From contig CAUHBW010000025.1 of the NCBI GenBank assembly GCA_959604115.1, positions 1 through 17,447 on the forward strand: a stretch of 17,447 bases of DNA, given 5' to 3'. Shown in pieces: positions 7,767 to 16,000 of the stretch. Positions within the stretch are counted from its first letter, which is position 1; each line of letters starts with the position of its first letter. The position numbers and the translations under genes were made by a program. The notes under the pieces are model-generated. The model saw nothing but the letters and a program-made list of their open reading frames with translations. It was not told the origin of the DNA and did no database searches. This DNA comes from an uncultured Bilophila sp. (lineage in GTDB: Bacteria > Desulfobacterota > Desulfovibrionia > Desulfovibrionales > Desulfovibrionaceae).

Positions 7767-9475
7767 GAAAGCGTTGCGGGAAGGGAAGAAGGGCCGGAGG
7801 GCGCGGGCGCCGATGGGACGGCTGCGGACGCCGGATCAACGGGATTGGGCGAGTCTGCGGCCCGCCGGGGAGGATGCCGCATGGGCGCTTCGTCAAGAAG
7901 GCCGCCCCAGGCCGTACGCCGCTTCATAGTCTCCACGGTGTGCGGGGGAAGTCCGGCTTCCGGTTTCCAGCCGCCGCCGAGCGCGCGGAACAGCTGCACG
8001 GTCTGCCGGGCGACGTCTCCCGTGGTCGCGGCCACGGCGTTTTCCTGCTCGTACAGGGAAGACTGGGCCAGAACGACGCTGGTGAAGTCCACACTCCCGG
8101 CCAGATACTGCCGGAGCGTAAGCCGGACCGCGCGATCCGCCGCGTCCCGGGCCTGCTCCAGCGCGGCGAGGCGTTCCTGAGCGCGGAGCAGAGAGGTCAT
8201 GGCGTTTTCCGCTTCTTCCAGCGCCGAAAGCACCGTCTGCCGGTATGACGTCAGAGCCTGCTGGAAAACGGCGTCCTGCGCGCGCACGGCGTTCAACAGG
8301 CGACCGTAGTTCAGGAAGGGGAAAAGAACGGACGGGCCGGCATTGGCCGTGAACCCGTGGTCCCATGTCTGACCCAGCGTGAACGCGCCCACGTCGCTGC
8401 CCTGAAAACCGACGAAGCCGCCCAGCGAGAAGGAAGGAAAAAGGTCGGCCTTGCGTACGCCGATCTGCGCGCACTGGGAGGCGGCGAGCAGTTCGGCCCT
8501 GCGCACGTCCGGCCTGCGCCGGATGACGTCGGAGGGGATGCCCACGGCGATGGTCCCGGCCACGCGGGGGATGCCGCTTCCTTCCAGTTCGGCCAGCGGT
8601 CCGGGAGCCTGCCCGAGCAGGACGCACAGCGCGTTGCGGACGACCCTGAGCTGTCCGCGCAACGCCGGAAGATCCGCTTCCGTGCTCTTTTGCTGGGCAA
8701 GGGCCTGCGCGTAGTCGCGTTCGCTGACCGCACCGTGCCGGAAACGGACCTCGGTGAGACGCACGGCCTCCTGCTGGGCACGATTGTTCTTTTCGGCGAT
8801 GCGTATCCGTTCCTGCAACGTCCGATAGTTCAGATAATTCTGGGCCACGTCCGCGCTCAGCGTCACCAGCGCCAGCTCGTGGGCGGCCTGAGCCGCCATC
8901 AGGGCGTCGCGGGCGGATTCGGCTCCCCGTCGGTACTTTCCCCAGAAATCCAGCTCCCAGCTCACCTGCATGCCCACATTGATCTCCTGCACCGAAGATG
9001 GGCCGGAAGGTTCGCCGGGCTGCGCCGCGTCGGGCGACCGGCGGCTCGGGCGGGACCATTCGTACTCGCCGGTCACGGCCTGCTGCTGCGGAAAAAGTTG
9101 GCCGACGGCCTGCCCGTACATGGCACGAGCCTGCGCCACGCGCAACAGGGCCGTCTCCACGGTCGGGCTTTCACGCCGGGCCCGCAGAATCAGAGCCGAC
9201 AAGGCCGGATCATGGAATTGCGTCCACCACTCGGCGGATGGAGCGTCGCCCCGGAAGGCATGCCGGAGATCCGCCTCCGACCACTGTTCCGGGAGCGATT
9301 GCGGAGGCAACGCGAAATCGGGACCGACCTTCATGCAGCCGGACAGGAAAAGGACGCAAAGCATCGCCCCGGCCGCCGCGCGCAGGATTGCCGTTGCCGT
9401 ACGCGGCATGCCGCAGCGTGGCGGAAGTTTGGTCAACCGCCGTTGGAAAAAGGAATGCCGAGAAAGCGTACGCAT
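7760..9475 (-). CDS. Outer-membrane efflux channel lipoprotein (OprM/NodT-like)
   Basis: This 571-residue TolC-type outer-membrane factor opens the efflux operon. Lipobox FLSGC gives lipidated Cys47, and +2 Met48 fits sorting to the outer membrane. After it come the family hallmarks MKVGPDF, WWTQFHDPAL, the repeated OEP helical domains (for example NYLNYRTLQERI, and GIPSDVIRRRPDVRRAE) and the terminal LFRALGGGW. ATG 9475 is chosen because GGAGG lies four bases upstream. An inner ATG (9409, residue 23) would give a more ordinary 24-residue signal peptide but has no visible ribosome binding site. The protein is longer than usual because about 68 residues follow GGGW, ending in a Pro/Ala/Ser-rich tail (7763-7966). 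Channel first, then adaptor and pump, is a less common gene order than adaptor-pump-channel. Confidence 0.93.
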   Translation of the reverse strand: MRTLSRHSFFQRRLTKLPPRCGMPRTATAILRAAAGAMLCVLFLSGCMKVGPDFALPPQSLPEQWSEADLRHAFRGDAPSAEWWTQFHDPALSALILRARRESPTVETALLRVAQARAMYGQAVGQLFPQQQAVTGEYEWSRPSRRSPDAAQPGEPSGPSSVQEINVGMQVSWELDFWGKYRRGAESARDALMAAQAAHELALVTLSADVAQNYLNYRTLQERIRIAEKNNRAQQEAVRLTEVRFRHGAVSERDYAQALAQQKSTEADLPALRGQLRVVRNALCVLLGQAPGPLAELEGSGIPRVAGTIAVGIPSDVIRRRPDVRRAELLAASQCAQIGVRKADLFPSFSLGGFVGFQGSDVGAFTLGQTWDHGFTANAGPSVLFPFLNYGRLLNAVRAQDAVFQQALTSYRQTVLSALEEAENAMTSLLRAQERLAALEQARDAADRAVRLTLRQYLAGSVDFTSVVLAQSSLYEQENAVAATTGDVARQTVQLFRALGGGWKPEAGLPPHTVETMKRRTAWGGLLDEAPMRHPPRRAADSPNPVDPASAAVPSAPAPSGPSSLPATLSR

Positions 9476-9872
9476 GGAACCTCCCCGGAAGGAACGCATC
9501 GTTCAGGAACACGTCTGCAAAGTTCGTCTTCTCGTCCTTAACGCGGAAAGAAGCCCTTCACATGCCGGATCGTTTGACTTCGACGCGAAGCAGCCGAAAT
9601 CAGAACGCATTGTACAGGCAAGCTCGAAGATGTGCGATGAGTATCACTGAGGGGACATGCCGTTCGTCCGTTTCTCTGCTCGTCAGCGTATTTTCACGTG
9701 ATAAAGATGCCGATCTCATGCCACTACACTATGCCTGATCGCGCCCTTTCGCCCAATGCACGGGAAACACCCGTTCATCATACATCTATGGAGGAAAGAA
9801 CATCCGCAATCCGGAGCCCGTGTCCCGGCGTCCCAACCCGTTTGCGGACCGGCGGTGAGGAACTCACTCATG
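9476..9872. other. Gene-free region upstream of the efflux operon
   Basis: About 400 bases with no coding region I can support on either strand. It must hold the efflux-operon promoter. The best -10-like hexamer on the minus strand is TACAAT (9609-9614), but no good -35 lies 16-18 bases upstream of it. I see no clear operator palindrome and no gene for a TetR/MarR-type regulator. A 60-codon plus-strand frame (9698-9880) has no ribosome binding site or recognisable motif. Confidence 0.5.
9479..9486 (-). promoter_or_regulatory. Ribosome binding site that sets the channel-gene start
   Basis: On the minus strand GGGGAGGT precedes ATG 9475; GGAGG is four bases from the start codon. It favours 9475 over ATG codons at 9499 and 9409, neither of which has a comparable site. 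Confidence 0.7.
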
Positions 9873-9912
9873 AAATATAAAAAACGCCAAGGAAGCATGC
9901 TTCCTTGGCGTT
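9873..9912 (-). terminator. Rho-independent terminator, perfect palindrome
   Basis: A perfect 30-base palindrome (9883-9912) folds into a 13-bp stem (AACGCCAAGGAAG) with a CATG loop. On the minus strand it is followed by TTTTTTATATTTCA. It is oriented to end transcription from the c-di-GMP gene on the right, whose stop is 236 bases upstream of the stem. In the plus direction there is no T-run. Confidence 0.85.
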
Positions 9913-10148
9913 GCCTCTAACAGGACGCGATGACCCCATACAAATCCGCGCAGGGCCATTTGCCGCACATCACCACCCCGCCACCGGCATCAACAAAGCG
10001 GGGATTCCTTCAACGTTCGCCGAAGGATTTTCCGTTTTCCCATCCATCAACAGATCCGGGTCCTTCATCAATCGGAACGCTGCGACGAAGAGGGGGGCGC
10101 ATGCCGCCGCGAGTCCGAGGGCAATCCGGAGCCGGAGACATCCCCCGG
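9913..10148 (-). other. Non-coding stretch between the c-di-GMP gene and its terminator
   Basis: There are 236 bases between the TAG stop (10149-10151) and the terminator, with no gene I can support. One minus-strand frame ending at 9970 reads like a short hydrophobic segment (RIALGLAAACAPLFVAAF) followed by a polar tail, but its only long start lies inside the upstream gene. It could be a long 3' untranslated region, a small-RNA source or a decayed gene end. Confidence 0.4.
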
Positions 10149-12242
10149 CTACTCCCCGCTTTCCACTTCGGAAAGTACGGAAGTGAACTTCGCATTCCCG
10201 AAGGCCGCGTCGTAAAAGGCGAAACGGTTCTTGCCCTCCTCCTTGGCGGCGTAGAGGGCCTGATCGGCCTTGTTCATCAAATCGTCGTACCGGCTCCCGT
10301 CCTTGGGATACAACGCGATGCCGACGCTGCACGACACCCCGCCGTGCGGAAGCGCCTCACCGTATCGGGACTTGAACGCCGCGCAGATTTCCCCCGCCTT
10401 CCGGGAAACCGTCTCCACGGAGCGGATGTTCCGCAAAAAAACGATGAACTCGTCGCCCCCGACCCGCCCCACGATGTCCGTGGCCCGAACCCGGCGGCGG
10501 ATTTCTTCGGCGATGTACCGCAGCACCTCGTCTCCGAACATGTGGCCGAGCGTGTCGTTCACGATCTTGAAGTCGTCCACGTCGATGAACAGAAACGCCG
10601 CCCCTTCCTCGCCGCCCGCGAGCGCCTCGGCGACGCTCTCCTCGATCCGCTTGCGGTTCGCCAGACCGGTCAGAGGATCGGTGTTGGCCTGTTCCCGCCA
10701 GCGGTTCGCCTCCGTCTTGCGCTCGTTGATATTGGTCAGCTTGCCCAGATAACCGATCCGCCTGATGCCGGACTCCGCGTCCCAGAGCGCGTTCACGTAG
10801 ACCTCAAACCACTCGTACGCCCCGCCCGCCGTCCTGATCCGAAGCTCCATCCGGCAACGGGGATGCTTGGGCGTGATGGCCGCGAGACTGGACAGAATGG
10901 TCCGCCGGTCATCCCGATGGATCAGGTCCGAGCGCAGCAGCTCCCGCCGGGCTCTGGAAATGGAAATGTCCCGGCCGAACACCTCGTACGACTTTTCCGA
11001 ACTCTCCAGCGTATCCGCCTCGGCGTCGTAATTGAAGATGATGTCGCCCGAAAGCTCGGACAGCACGCGGTACTTCTCCCGCTCCAGTTCGAGCAGCCAC
11101 AGGGTCCGGGCCGAAAGCGCATCCTTCGGGGCGGCCTGTTCCACGGGCGCGGGAATCCGCCCCGCTCTGGCGGCGGGAAGCTCCGAGCCGCCAAGCTCCA
11201 GCTGCGAAGCGATGCTCAGAAAACTGGTCATGAGCTTGGGATTGAAGACCCCGCATTCCCCGTTCACGATCATGGAAACGGCCTGCGCATGGGAATAGGC
11301 CGATTTGTAGACGCGCTCGCTGGTCAGCGCGTCGTACACGTCCGCCAGCGAAACCACCTGCGCCCAGATCGGAATGCCGTTGCCTGCGAGGCCGTCCGGG
11401 TAGCCGCTTCCGTCCCACCGCTCGTGATGGGAACGGCAAATGTCGTAGCAGTAGCGGTAATACTCCTCTTCCTGCCCTTCGTTGATGCTTTGCAGGAATT
11501 CGCACCCCTTGATGGAGTGCGTCTTCATGATCTCGAATTCCTCGGGCGTCAGCCTGCCCGGCTTGTTCAGCACGGCGTCCGGGATGGCGATCTTGCCGAT
11601 GTCGTGCATGGACGCGGCGCTGGCGATCTTCTCGATGGTGCCGGGCGCGAGGGCGTATTCGGGATACCGGGCGGAGAGGGACTCCAGCAGCAGCCGGGTC
11701 ATGTCCCGGACCCGCCGGATATGCTTCCCGGATTCGCAGCTGCGGAACTCGACGACGGTGCTCAGGGTGTCGATGATGAATTCGTTGATCCGGTTGAGCT
11801 TTTGCGCCTGCTTGTCGAGAGTTTCCACCTGTTTGAGCACCAACGCCTCCAGATCGCGCTTGTGGAGGTACAACTCGACGGTGTTGGCGACGCGGCGCTT
11901 GACGATATTCGGATTGAACGGCTTGTTGATGATGTCCGACACCCCGAGTTCGTACCCCTTGAGCAGAGCGTCGTCGGAGTTCTCGGACGTGATCAGGACC
12001 ACCGGGATGCGTTCCCGCCACTGACGAAGCGCCATGTTCCTGAGCATCTCGAACCCGTCCATGACCGGCATGATCACGTCCAGCAGCACGACGAGCACCT
12101 CTTCATGATACGCCTCCAGCAGTTCCAGAGCCTGAAGGCCGTTCTCCGCCTCCAGAACCTCGTAGGCATCGTGGAACAGCTCGGCGAGGATCGCCCGGTT
12201 CAGCTCGACATCGTCAACGACGAGAATCTTTCTCTTTTCCAT
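10149..12242 (-). CDS. Response regulator with HD-GYP, PAS and GGDEF domains (c-di-GMP turnover)
   Basis: This is a 697-residue cytosolic protein. Residues 1-125 are a receiver (DD10-11, Asp55 in LLDVIMP, Thr85, Lys107). An HD-GYP phosphodiesterase domain (about 150-345) has its signature residues intact: SGKH174, HDIGK (His213-Asp214), KTH242, HHERWDGSGYP (272-282) and DVYDALTSERVY. A PAS domain follows (about 388-500), then a GGDEF cyclase domain (about 510-682) with DPLTGLANR, GGDEF at 595-599 and an RxxD inhibitory site (RATD) five residues before it. Phosphorylation at Asp55 would set the balance between making and breaking c-di-GMP. The start at ATG 12242 is set by AAGGA six bases upstream and by the canonical KRKILVVDD opening; a longer frame to 12323 lacks both. 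The gene is divergent from the HPt and hybrid-kinase genes, its likely phosphate donors. Confidence 0.95.
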   Translation of the reverse strand: MEKRKILVVDDVELNRAILAELFHDAYEVLEAENGLQALELLEAYHEEVLVVLLDVIMPVMDGFEMLRNMALRQWRERIPVVLITSENSDDALLKGYELGVSDIINKPFNPNIVKRRVANTVELYLHKRDLEALVLKQVETLDKQAQKLNRINEFIIDTLSTVVEFRSCESGKHIRRVRDMTRLLLESLSARYPEYALAPGTIEKIASAASMHDIGKIAIPDAVLNKPGRLTPEEFEIMKTHSIKGCEFLQSINEGQEEEYYRYCYDICRSHHERWDGSGYPDGLAGNGIPIWAQVVSLADVYDALTSERVYKSAYSHAQAVSMIVNGECGVFNPKLMTSFLSIASQLELGGSELPAARAGRIPAPVEQAAPKDALSARTLWLLELEREKYRVLSELSGDIIFNYDAEADTLESSEKSYEVFGRDISISRARRELLRSDLIHRDDRRTILSSLAAITPKHPRCRMELRIRTAGGAYEWFEVYVNALWDAESGIRRIGYLGKLTNINERKTEANRWREQANTDPLTGLANRKRIEESVAEALAGGEEGAAFLFIDVDDFKIVNDTLGHMFGDEVLRYIAEEIRRRVRATDIVGRVGGDEFIVFLRNIRSVETVSRKAGEICAAFKSRYGEALPHGGVSCSVGIALYPKDGSRYDDLMNKADQALYAAKEEGKNRFAFYDAAFGNAKFTSVLSEVESGE

Positions 12243-12250
12243 TAGATATC

Positions 12251-12279
12251 CTTGCCGTCGCCCCTGAGCCTCCGGCAAG
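12251..12279 (-). promoter_or_regulatory. Hairpin overlapping the ribosome binding site of the c-di-GMP gene
   Basis: On the minus strand CTTGCCG (12279-12273) pairs perfectly with CGGCAAG (12257-12251) around a 15-base loop. The Shine-Dalgarno AAGGA (12253-12249) begins inside the 3' arm, so folding would partly hide it. The pairing is visible in the sequence; a regulatory role is inference. Confidence 0.4.
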
Positions 12280-12296
12280 CCTCCCATACAAAATAC

Positions 12297-12321
12297 GGCC
12301 GCACCCCTTTCGGATGCGGCC
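12297..12321 (-). promoter_or_regulatory. GC-rich leader hairpin, attenuator-like
   Basis: On the minus strand GGCCGCA-TCC-GAAA-GGGG-TGCGGCC makes a 7-bp outer stem with an inner CC/GG pair capped by a GNRA-type GAAA loop. It is followed by GTATTTTG. It lies in the leader of the c-di-GMP gene, with no other minus-strand gene upstream, so a leader terminator or attenuator is possible. The T-run is broken, so the call is weak. Confidence 0.4.
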
Positions 12322-12369
12322 ACTACGTTCCAATCCGCACTAAACAGGATAAGCTCTCAATATCTTTTT

Positions 12370-12398
12370 CTCATACCACCGAACCCGTATTTCCGCAA
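12370..12398 (-). promoter_or_regulatory. Candidate promoter of the c-di-GMP gene
   Basis: On the minus strand TTGCGG (-35, 12398-12393) and TATGAG (-10, 12375-12370) are 17 bases apart, with an extended TGG before the -10. Matches to the sigma-70 consensus are 3/6 and 4/6. Transcription would begin near 12363, giving a leader of about 120 bases. Confidence 0.35.
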
Positions 12399-12638
12399 TT
12401 GAGAAGCGTCGCCGAATGAGTTTTTCCGAACGGCATTGTTCCGCAACACATTTGAATAGCACAAAAAACATATGCTAACGGGAAAAAACGCCCGACGTTT
12501 CCGACCGCCTTGCGGAAGCGCAAGGAACGGAGAACGGGCCTTGCCCCGACCATCCTTTTGGGCTACTTGAGGAATGGACGTCTCACACCGTCCCGGCGGG
12601 GCCATCGCCCCATCCCGTCAACCCGTTCAGGACACATC

Positions 12639-12995
12639 ATGATGGATTCCCACCTTGAGGAAAGACTACAGGCGGTCGGTGTCGATACGACCACGGCGAT
12701 CGCCCGTTTCGCGGGCAACGCCGCGCTCTACGTAAAATTTCTGTCCAAGTTCCCCCAAGATCCCAACTTTGCCGATCTGGAAAGCGCGCTGGGCGAACAC
12801 GACGCCCAAAAGGCGCTCATCTGCGCGCATACCTTGAAGGGAGTTTGCGGCAACCTGGGCATGGACGCCCTCTTCCACGACCTTTCGGAGATGGTCAGTC
12901 TCTTCCGCGACGACGCTCCCGAACGTGCCGAAACACTGTTCCCCCGCATCGCCGAAAACTATGCCGCCGTCTGTACAGCCATCGCGGAAAGTTGA
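12639..12995 (+). CDS. Stand-alone HPt phosphotransfer protein
   Basis: This 118-residue protein carries one histidine phosphotransfer domain and little else. The active-site motif CAHTLKGVCGNLGM puts the phosphorylated His at residue 64; Lys67, Gly68 and the downstream NLG are the family's conserved neighbours. The helical C-terminal half (LFHDLSEMVSLFRDDAPERAETLFPRIAENY) fits the four-helix bundle. An open frame runs upstream to 12510, but ATG 12639 has AGGA six bases before it and starts the domain at the normal distance, so the Arg-rich extension is rejected. A second ATG follows immediately at 12642. The hybrid kinase starts 31 bases downstream and has no HPt domain of its own, so this protein most likely shuttles phosphate from that kinase's receivers to a separate receiver, such as the divergent c-di-GMP enzyme. 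Confidence 0.93.
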   Translation: MMDSHLEERLQAVGVDTTTAIARFAGNAALYVKFLSKFPQDPNFADLESALGEHDAQKALICAHTLKGVCGNLGMDALFHDLSEMVSLFRDDAPERAETLFPRIAENYAAVCTAIAES

Positions 12996-13026
12996 CTCCG
13001 CCTCCCCCCTGTCGTCGGAACGCGGC

Positions 13027-16000
13027 ATGAATCCGCTGTTCCTGAAAGCCCCCGATCTGACCGCCGAGCTGATGCGCGCGCATTACTGCCGCCACGATCT
13101 GGAAAAGGTTCTTTCGCTCTTTCACACCGAACTCACATGGTTCGGAGCCGGTGAGGAACAATACAGCCACGACTCCGCGGGCATCAGGGATTTCTTCATC
13201 CGCACCTACGCGGAAAACGTCGTTCCCGACTGCGACATCACCGGCGAGGAATACCGGCTCGCCTCATGGGACGAACACTCCTGCGTCGTCGCGGGCCGCT
13301 GCTGGATCGCCACACGGCCGGAAACCGGCTACATCATCCGCGTCCACCAGCGGGTGACCATCGGCTTTACCGTCGTGGACGACGAGCTGAAGATCAACCT
13401 CATCCACATTTCCAACCCCTACGGGGAAATGAAGGATGACGAAGACTTCCCCGCCCGGATCGGCAAACAGAGCTACGAGTACTTCCAGAAGCTTCTCGTG
13501 GAAAAGACCCGCCAGATCGACCACCTGAACCGGACCCTCAACTCCGGGCTCAAGGCCAACTGGGACGACGAACACTTTTCCCTTTATTACGTCAACGAGG
13601 GGCTGTGCCGGATGCTCGGGTACACCGAGGCCGAGCTGATGGACGTGTGCCACGGACGGATGACCGAGCTGGTCTACCCGCCGGATCTTCCGCAGGCCCT
13701 GAGCGACTGCGAGCGCTGCTTCGCCAACTCCCTGACCTACTCCGCCGAATACCGCATGCGGCGCAAGGACGGTTCGCTCATCTGGGTGTGGGACACGGGC
13801 AGCAAGAGCAAGAACGAGGACGGCAAAACCGTCATCAACAGCGTCATCGTGGACATCACGGAACAGCGCCGCACCCACGACACCATCCGGCAGCAGCAGA
13901 CCTTCCTCCAGTCCCTCTACGACACCATGCCCTGCGGGCTGGTCCAGTATTCCCTTGACGGCGTGTTCCTCAACGCCAACACCCACACCTTCGATCTGAT
14001 CGGATACACGGAAGAACAGTTTCTGGCGGAAACCAACGGCTCCATCCTCGGCATCGTGCATCCCGAAGACGCGGCGATGGCGGCCGGAAACATCGACCGG
14101 CTGATCCGGGACAGGCTCCCCAGAAGCTACAACGCCCGCATCGTCCGGCGCGACGGCGACATCCGCTGGATCTGCGCCAGCCTCAACATCATCGAGGACA
14201 TGGACGGCGTGCCGGTCATTCAGGCCGCCTACTCCGACATCACCGAATTTCAGCGCGTGGAGCGGGAACGCCAGTCCACCTACGCCAGCATCCCCGGCGG
14301 CGTCGCCAAGTATCTGGTCGGTTCCCGGATCACCCTGCTCGAAGCCAACGACAACTATTTCCAGATGGTGGGAGGCGTCCGCCGACCGGACTGGATTCCC
14401 CTCGAATCCACATTCCCCACCGACCGGAACGCCTATCTGGCGACGCTTCAGGAGGCCGCGGCCGCGGGTGCGCCCGTGGACACGGAACTCCGCTGCCGCC
14501 GCCTCGACAACGGCGACACCGTCTGGCTGCACCTCGTCGCCCGTCCCGTGGAATCCCTGCGCGGCGCCACGGTCTACCAATGCGTGTTCATCGACATCAC
14601 CAAGCAGAAAAACACGCAGATGCAGCTCGACCGGGAACGCGACCGCTACCGGATCGTGATGGAAAACTCGGCCGACGTACTCTACGAGTACGACGTCCGG
14701 ACCGACGCCGTCGTCTTTTACGAGAACGCCCGCAAAAATCGGGAAAGCGGAATCGTCAAGCATGTCGTCGAGCGGTTTCCCTCGACCATCATCGAAAAAC
14801 GGCTGGTCCATCCCGACGACGAGGAGCGGGCGATCCGGACGTTCACCGGCGTGCAGTCCGGAAGCGTCGAAGTGCGGATGCGCAATACTCTGAAGGACGG
14901 ACAGTTCGCGTGGTGCCTGCTTCAGGGCCAGCCCGTCTACGAGAACGGCGGGATCGCCCGCGTGGTCGGCCTTGTCCGCAACATCACCGACACCAAGCGC
15001 ATCATGGAGGAAAAGGAACGCCTCCAGCGGATTTTCGATCTCGAACTGCGCCGCGACTATGAAAGCATCTGCCAGATAACCCCGGCCACCGGAAGCTACA
15101 TCATGTACACGCCCGCCGGGGTCCATTACCACGACGTCCCCGAACACGGAGACTTCGAACGGGAAATAGATCAGGCCATCTTCCGCTTCGTCTACAGCGA
15201 GGACCGCGAGGTCTGCCTCAAGGAAATGCGGATCGCCGGCATGCTCAAGACGCTCTCCGAAGAGAAGGAAGGCGTCTGCTACTACCGCGTCCACGACAAG
15301 GGCTCCCTGCGCTGGAAATGCGCCCGCTACACCTTCTTCGGGAACGACGGCTCCATCCTGCTCAACGTCCGGGACGTGCACGACATCCGCATGGCCCAGC
15401 AGAAGGAGGAGAACCGCTTCCGGGCCATCCTGCGCGAAACCTGCGAGTACATCGTGGAAACGGACGTGGAGACCGGGAACTACAGCCTCCACCTGCCGGG
15501 GCGGGGCAACCGCTACCCGCTTGAAGCCTGCGCCCGCTACGACGAACTGGTCGCCCGCTATGCGGAACGCTACGTCGCGCCCGCCGATCGCCGGGCCTTC
15601 CTCGACACCGTCTCGTTTCCGGCGGCCCTCGACCGGATGCGCCGGGAGGGCGGCTGTTCGATCAGGTACGCGGTGCCGGAGAACGGTGCGACGACCTACA
15701 AGACGTGGAACATGTCCCTGTACCGCTACGACGACAACCGGGAATACGTCCTCGCCTACATTCTGGACGTCACCCGGCTCGTGCTGGAGCAGCAGGAAAA
15801 GGAACGGGAAGCGGAACGGAACCGGCGGATCATCAAGGACGCTCTCGTGGCCGCCGAACAGGCCAGCCGGGCCAAGTCCGACTTCCTGTCGCGGATGAGC
15901 CACGAAATCCGCACGCCCATGAACGCGATCATCGGCATGACCACCATCGCCGCCGCCTCGCTGGACAACAAGGCCAAGATGGCCGACTGCCTCGGCAAGA

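Larger units (their letters stand above)
12243..12638. other. Divergent control region between the c-di-GMP gene and the HPt operon
   Basis: This 396-base region has no gene. Besides the candidate minus-strand promoter and leader hairpins it holds TTGCGGAA three times: minus strand 12446-12439 and 12398-12391, plus strand 12510-12517. The plus-strand copy is part of a perfect hairpin CCTTGCG-GAAG-CGCAAGG (12508-12525), followed by a small GGGGC-CATC-GCCCC stem-loop before the HPt gene. The middle (about 12325-12490) is clearly more AT-rich than the flanking genes, as expected for promoters. I could not pick a convincing plus-strand promoter. Confidence 0.55.

Noticed and set aside
7756..7896. 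47-residue N-terminal extension of the adaptor protein
   Set aside because: It overlaps the end of the channel gene and would place Pro/Arg-rich sequence before a clear lipoprotein signal peptide.
9870..9920. A 16-codon plus-strand frame (ATG AAA TAT ... TAA) with GAGG upstream
   Set aside because: It runs through the terminator palindrome; the palindrome and the minus-strand T-run explain the sequence better than a leader peptide does.
9930..12245. 771-codon plus-strand frame opposite the c-di-GMP gene
   Set aside because: Low-information composition, no domain, fully explained by the gene on the minus strand.
12431..12447. Possible sigma-54 promoter (GGCATTGTTCCGC) in the divergent region
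   Set aside because: The GG and GC elements are 9 bases apart, not the required 10, and the flanking consensus is poor.
12925..13026. Upstream in-frame ATG adding 34 residues to the hybrid kinase
   Set aside because: It lies inside the HPt gene, has no ribosome binding site and encodes a Ser/Pro/Lys-rich sequence unlike the SnoaL-type domain.
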